NCBI GenBank assembly: GCA_029881615.1 | Contig: JAOUMF010000038.1 | Coordinates: 1-9,693 of the forward strand | Source of the DNA: Alphaproteobacteria bacterium | GTDB lineage: Bacteria > Pseudomonadota > Alphaproteobacteria > UBA8366 > JADFVY01 | Direction of reading: 5' to 3' | Length of the DNA: 9,693 bases | Shown here: positions 6,769 through 9,693 of the stretch, in pieces | Layout of the letters: the number at the start of each line of letters is the position of its first letter | Numbering within the stretch: the stretch's first letter is position 1 | The notes under the pieces: model-generated | The model's database searches: none | Told to the model about the DNA's origin: nothing | The model's input: only the letters and a program-made list of their open reading frames with translations | Made by a program: the position numbers and the translations under genes

Positions 6769-7245
6769 TTACGCGATCCTCTTGTTCTTGGGGTTCATCG
6801 CGGCAATATCCAGCTGCGCCGGCTGCTGCGCTTCATGCGGATGCTCGGCACCCCCATAGACCTTCAGGTTTTTCATCTGCTGGCGACCCAGGGGCCCGCG
6901 CGGAATCATCCGCTCGACGGCCTTGATGATCACCCGTTCCGGATGGGCGCCGCCGAGAATCTTGTCGGCCGTGCGCTCCTTGATGCCGCCGGGGTAACCG
7001 GTGTGCCAGTAGTATTTCTTGTCGGTCAACTTCTTGCCGGTCAGCTTGACCTTCTCGGCATTGATGATGATCACGTTGTCGCCGCAATCCATGTGCGGCG
7101 TATAGCCCGGCTTGTGCTTGCCGCGAAGAATGTTGGCAACAATCGCCGCCATACGGCCCAGAACCAGGTCCTCGGCGTCGATGATCAGCCACTTCTTCTC
7201 GATCTCGGAGGGCCTCATCGTATAGGTTTTCATGCTATTAAGCAT
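6769..7245 (-). CDS. rplM: 50S ribosomal protein L13
   Basis: L13, an early-assembly protein of the large subunit that binds 23S rRNA. Signature stretches are [56 protein letters not shown] and [21 protein letters not shown], and it ends with [21 protein letters not shown], typical of alphaproteobacteria. Two starts are possible. The ATG at 7245 ([10 protein letters not shown], 158 residues) has a GAGAGG site seven bases upstream. The ATG at 7233 (MKTYTM, 154 residues) matches the usual family length but has no ribosome site of its own. I prefer 7245. In E. coli this operon is reported to be autogenously repressed by L13; the roughly 85-base leader here leaves room for such control, but this is inference. 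Confidence 0.97.
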   Translation of the reverse strand: MLNSMKTYTMRPSEIEKKWLIIDAEDLVLGRMAAIVANILRGKHKPGYTPHMDCGDNVIIINAEKVKLTGKKLTDKKYYWHTGYPGGIKERTADKILGGAHPERVIIKAVERMIPRGPLGRQQMKNLKVYGGAEHPHEAQQPAQLDIAAMNPKNKRIA

Positions 7246-7336
7246 GGTTTTGCCTCTCAATATCCGGCGCTTGTCCGGAAAACATGTCTGTAAATACCGA
7301 GACGGACCCGCATGGCCCGTTCCAATTGCGGCGCAA

Positions 7337-7398
7337 GTTTTATGCGAGCCGACGCGCGATGTCAACGGCAAATATACTTATATTATTCTTTAAAATCA
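7337..7398 (-). promoter_or_regulatory. Strong sigma-70-like promoter of rplM-rpsI with AT-rich upstream element
   Basis: On the minus strand TTGACA (7360-7365) is a perfect -35 box, followed after 17 bases by TAAAAC (7337-7342). Immediately upstream, about 7370-7398 is almost entirely A/T on both strands, resembling the UP elements common at ribosomal promoters. The predicted start near 7330 gives a leader of about 85 bases, which contains a small hairpin (7263-7267 with 7275-7279) just before the rplM ribosome site. Confidence 0.75.
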
Positions 7399-7404
7399 AT
7401 GACT

Positions 7405-7428
7405 TGAAATAACGGTATCATGTTACCG
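7405..7428 (-). terminator. Possible weak terminator after the thioesterase gene
   Basis: On the minus strand CGGTA and TACCG (7424-7428 with 7413-7417) can pair around a 6-base loop, followed by TTATTTCA (7405-7412). It lies about 40 bases beyond the thioesterase stop and upstream of the rplM promoter. A 5-bp stem is short for a terminator. Confidence 0.3.
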
Positions 7429-7467
7429 CAACATAATACGTTGTTTTAACGCCCATTGGCCGGATTT

Positions 7468-7908
7468 TCAGCCGCGATGATCTGGCGGCGGGATGGAATA
7501 TGTCGCCGTCAGATGCGCGACGGGGTCGTCGTCGCCCAGGGAATGAATATTGACCGCCCCCACCGCCAGCCGCTTGCCCAGCTTCAGGATCGTTGCCTCG
7601 GCCAAAAGATCGACCGGCTTGGGACGCCGCAGGAAATTGACATTCAGGCTGGTCGTAACCGACAGGGGCGACGACCCGATCATCCCCATGATCAGGGCGT
7701 ATACCGCAAAATCGCCCAACGCCATCATCGCCGGCCCCGACACCGTTCCCCCTGCCCTGATATGGGCATGGTCGATGGGCAGGCGCACGCGGGCCTCGCC
7801 ATAGCCGATATGATCAGTGACAAAGCCGTAATGTTCCACCATGCCACCCTCGGCGGCACAGATCGCGTCAAACTCGGCAATGGTAATGCGGGGCGCTTCT
7901 GTTTTCAT
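7468..7908 (-). CDS. PaaI-family hotdog-fold acyl-CoA thioesterase
   Basis: 146-residue hotdog-fold protein of the PaaI/4HBT thioesterase group, expected to hydrolyse acyl- or aryl-CoA thioesters in the cytoplasm as a homotetramer or dimer. The fold signature is the central helix segment AGGTVSGPAMMALGDFAVYALI (52-73), in which D66 sits at the position of the catalytic acidic residue of PaaI enzymes. It is followed by the strand TTSLNVNFLRRP (75-96 region) and the final strands GKRLAVGAVNIHS and AHLTATYSIP. The ATG at 7908 gives the usual family length. The frame continues upstream to 8004, but those residues run back over the next gene's ribosome site and look unlike the family. No strong ribosome site precedes 7908. 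It is divergent from the crotonase operon across a 95-base gap, in which I see no convincing sigma-70 pair. Confidence 0.87.
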   Translation of the reverse strand: MKTEAPRITIAEFDAICAAEGGMVEHYGFVTDHIGYGEARVRLPIDHAHIRAGGTVSGPAMMALGDFAVYALIMGMIGSSPLSVTTSLNVNFLRRPKPVDLLAEATILKLGKRLAVGAVNIHSLGDDDPVAHLTATYSIPPPDHRG

Positions 7909-8003
7909 CAAGCCGTTATGGCGGATTGCCACACGGTTGCCAATATACCTTGCATATCTTATGGGAAACCGTAGCATCCCGGTCTCAAAGAAGGAGAATT
8001 GCA

Positions 8004-8810
8004 ATGGCCAACACCGCCCGGAAACAAGACAAGGCCGAAAGCGTTTTGCTGCGGCGGGATGAAGACGGCATATGCAGACTCACCCTGAACCGGCCACAAC
8101 AATATAACGCACTGTCGGAAGCCATGCTGGATGCGCTGCAGAACGCCTTCGACGAACTCGCCGAGGAGTCCTCCGTGCGGGTGGTGATTATCGGCGCCGA
8201 GGGCAAGGCATTTTGCGCCGGCCATGATTTGAAGGAAATGCGGGCCAATCCCAGCCGCGATTATTACGAACATCTGTTCGCCAAGTGCGGGCGCATGATG
8301 ACCACGATGCAACGCATCCCCCAACCGGTGATCGCGCGCGTCCACGGCATCGCCACGGCGGCCGGCTGCCAGATGGTCGCCAATGCCGACCTGGCCGTGA
8401 CCGTCCCGGAGGCCCGATTCGCAACCTCGGGCATCGGTGTCGGGCTGTTCTGCATGACGCCGGGCGTGGCCCTGTCGCGCAATCTGGGCCGCAAGCAGGC
8501 TTTCGAGATGCTGTTCACCGGCGAATTCATTTCCGCCGAGCAGGCGGTTGAATTCGGATTGGTAAATTATGCCGTGCCGGCCGATGAACTCGACATGAAG
8601 GTCGCCGAACTGGCCAGCGCCATCGCGGCAAAGTCGGCGGCCGCGATCGCGGCCGGAAAACGGGTCTTCTATCGCCAGTTGGAAATGGACATGGAAGAAG
8701 CATATGGCTATGCGGCGACGGAAATGGCCTGCAACATGATGTTCCACGATGCAGGCGAAGGCATCGACGCCTTCATCGGCAAGCGCAAACCGGTCTGGAA
8801 ACATAAATGA
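8004..8810 (+). CDS. Crotonase-superfamily (enoyl-CoA hydratase/isomerase, ECHDC3-like) protein
   Basis: 268-residue crotonase-fold protein that should bind an acyl-CoA thioester. LTLNRPQQYNALSEAM (27-42) and the oxyanion-hole segment GKAFCAGHDLKEM (67-79) are intact, as is the second loop HGIATAAGCQM (114-124). The two glutamates that activate water in true hydratases (E144 and E164 in the rat mitochondrial enzyme) are replaced here by Q123 and G143, with the 20-residue spacing preserved. The segments GLFCMTPGVALSRN and the C-terminal KRKPVWKHK match the ECHDC3 subgroup as I recall it. It probably binds acyl-CoA but is unlikely to be a classical enoyl-CoA hydratase. The start at 8004 has an excellent AAGGAGAA ribosome site; an in-frame ATG at 7926 lies upstream of that site and is rejected. 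It is the first gene of an operon with the CoA-binding protein and metY. Confidence 0.92.
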   Translation: MANTARKQDKAESVLLRRDEDGICRLTLNRPQQYNALSEAMLDALQNAFDELAEESSVRVVIIGAEGKAFCAGHDLKEMRANPSRDYYEHLFAKCGRMMTTMQRIPQPVIARVHGIATAAGCQMVANADLAVTVPEARFATSGIGVGLFCMTPGVALSRNLGRKQAFEMLFTGEFISAEQAVEFGLVNYAVPADELDMKVAELASAIAAKSAAAIAAGKRVFYRQLEMDMEEAYGYAATEMACNMMFHDAGEGIDAFIGKRKPVWKHK

Positions 8811-9310
8811 TGGGCAAGACTTCAAAGGCAACCGACCACGATCATTACCGCGACGCCGATATCCGCAAGATCCTGCATGAGGTGAAGACCATCGCCATGG
8901 TTGGCGCCAGTCCCAACTGGAACCGGCCCAGCTTTTTCGCCATGAAATATCTGCAGCAGAAAGGCTATCGCGTCATCCCGGTCAATCCCGTCGCGGAAGG
9001 TCAGATCATTCTGGGCGAACCGGTGGTCAAGAGCCTGGCCGATATCAAGGACAAGGTCGACATGGTCGACGTCTTCCGCAAGGCCGAGGAATGCGTGGGC
9101 TATGCCCAGGAAGCCGTGCGCATCGGCGCAAAAGTGCTGTGGCTGCAACTGGGCGTGCGAAACGACGAGGCCGCGCGCATCGCCGAGGAAGCCGGTCTCA
9201 AAGTAGTAATGAACCGCTGTCCCAAGATCGAATATGCCCGCCTGAGCGGAGAACTGGGCTGGAACGGCATCAATTCCGGCGTGATCTCCAGCAAGAAACG
9301 AAAGATCTGA
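8807..9310 (+). CDS. CoA-binding domain protein (YccU-type)
   Basis: 167-residue single-domain Rossmann protein of the CoA-binding family (YccU-like, related to the N-terminal domain of succinyl-CoA synthetase alpha). The first strand and turn TIAMVGASPNWNRPS (28-42) form the nucleotide-binding loop. GYRVIPVNP (53-61), the VDMVDVFR strand (84-91), AKVLWLQLGV (108-117) and the end motif VVMNRCPKIEY (133-143) follow the family pattern. No catalytic domain is attached and the exact role of the family is unknown. The first ATG overlaps the crotonase stop (ATGA); a second ATG follows at once at 8810. It precedes metY by only two bases, which suggests a link to acyl-CoA or acetyl-CoA-dependent sulfur amino acid metabolism (inference). 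Confidence 0.92.
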   Translation: MMGKTSKATDHDHYRDADIRKILHEVKTIAMVGASPNWNRPSFFAMKYLQQKGYRVIPVNPVAEGQIILGEPVVKSLADIKDKVDMVDVFRKAEECVGYAQEAVRIGAKVLWLQLGVRNDEAARIAEEAGLKVVMNRCPKIEYARLSGELGWNGINSGVISSKKRKI

Positions 9311-9312
9311 CG

Positions 9313-9693
9313 ATGAGCAATGACAAGCCCGGCTTCGAAACGCTTTCGGTTCATGCGGGCGCCTCGCCAGACCCGGTGACCGGCGCGCGCATGACGCCCA
9401 TCTACCAGACCACATCCTATGTCTTCGACGACGTGGACCATGCGGCCTCGCTGTTCAATCTGCAGACGCCGGGCTTCATCTATTCGCGCCTGACCAACCC
9501 GACGGTGGCGGTTCTGGAAGAACGCATGGCGACGCTGGAAGGCGGCCGCGGCGGCACCGCGACCTCGTCGGGCCATGCCGCGCAGATACTGGCGCTGTTC
9601 CCCCTGATGGGACCGGGCGATGATTTCGTGGCATCGAACAAGCTCTATGGTGGATCGATCAACCAGTTCGGCAACGCCATCAGGAAATTCGGC
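9313..9693 (+). CDS. metY: O-acetylhomoserine aminocarboxypropyltransferase (O-acetylhomoserine sulfhydrylase), 5' part
   Basis: First 127 residues of a PLP-dependent Cys/Met-metabolism enzyme; the frame is open to the window edge. The enzyme makes homocysteine from O-acetylhomoserine and sulfide (or methionine from methanethiol). Visible landmarks are FETLSVHAG (8-16), PIYQTTSYVF (29-38), the phosphate-contacting YSRLTNPT (57-64; Y57 and R59), SSGHAAQ (85-91) that cradles the PLP phosphate, and LYGGS (111-115), whose Tyr stacks on the cofactor. The PLP-binding lysine lies off-window. The insertion-rich LFNLQTPGFIYSR spacing favours the O-acetylhomoserine branch over cystathionine gamma-synthase or beta-lyase. 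The ATG is two bases after the upstream stop, so translation is likely coupled. Confidence 0.93.
   Translation, partial: MSNDKPGFETLSVHAGASPDPVTGARMTPIYQTTSYVFDDVDHAASLFNLQTPGFIYSRLTNPTVAVLEERMATLEGGRGGTATSSGHAAQILALFPLMGPGDDFVASNKLYGGSINQFGNAIRKFG

Noticed and set aside
7926..8003. Upstream ATG extending the crotonase by 26 residues
   Set aside because: The extension spans the strong AAGGAGAA ribosome site of the ATG at 8004, and its residues are unlike the family.
7959..8831. 290-codon open frame on the minus strand
   Set aside because: Antisense shadow of the crotonase gene caused by high GC; His-rich and motif-free translation.
1..9693. Search for defence systems, CRISPR arrays, IS elements, tRNAs and phage genes
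   Set aside because: No direct repeat array, transposase, integrase, cloverleaf or phage-type protein was seen on either strand.

Overview
The window looks like a GC-rich alphaproteobacterial chromosome, probably in or near the Rhodospirillales. The evidence is L13 and S9 proteins of the alphaproteobacterial type (L13 ends HPHEAQQP...[12 protein letters not shown]9 carries an acidic N-terminal extension) and a neighbourhood of PaaI-type thioesterase, crotonase, CoA-binding protein and MetY. The genus cannot be read from the sequence. No RNA genes, CRISPR array, IS element or phage gene was seen.

Layout from left to right: (1) minus strand, running off the left edge: a secreted M28 zinc aminopeptidase with signal peptide and PA domain. 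The window edge itself lies inside a perfect 21-bp inverted repeat that may be a contig-end artefact. (2) A 314-base divergent intergenic region with candidate promoters. (3) Plus strand: a FAD-dependent DAO-family oxidoreductase resembling gamma-glutamylputrescine oxidases. (4) Plus strand, 3177-6145: a tightly packed four-gene cassette in which every junction overlaps. It encodes a membrane-anchored arylsulfotransferase-like beta-propeller, a small signal-peptide membrane protein, a 121-residue multi-pass membrane protein and a cytoplasmic PAPS-type sulfotransferase. Several stretches here are visibly more AT-rich than the flanking genes. (5) Minus strand: the housekeeping rplM-rpsI operon (L13, S9), with a strong sigma-70-like promoter, an AT-rich upstream element and a clear intrinsic terminator lying between rpsI and the convergent sulfotransferase. 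(6) Minus strand: a hotdog-fold PaaI-like thioesterase. (7) Plus strand, divergent from it: an operon of an ECHDC3-like crotonase, a CoA-binding Rossmann protein (4-base overlap) and the start of metY (2-base gap), which runs off the right edge.

Functionally, the right part is central metabolism (acyl-CoA chemistry, methionine biosynthesis) and translation. The left part holds peptide and amine catabolism genes. The least explained element is the cassette at 3177-6145, which puts a PAPS-type cytoplasmic sulfotransferase and a PAPS-independent-type periplasmic sulfotransferase homologue in one translationally coupled unit, joined by two membrane proteins of unknown function. Its substrate cannot be deduced from the sequence. 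The crotonase is also notable because both glutamates required for hydratase activity are replaced.
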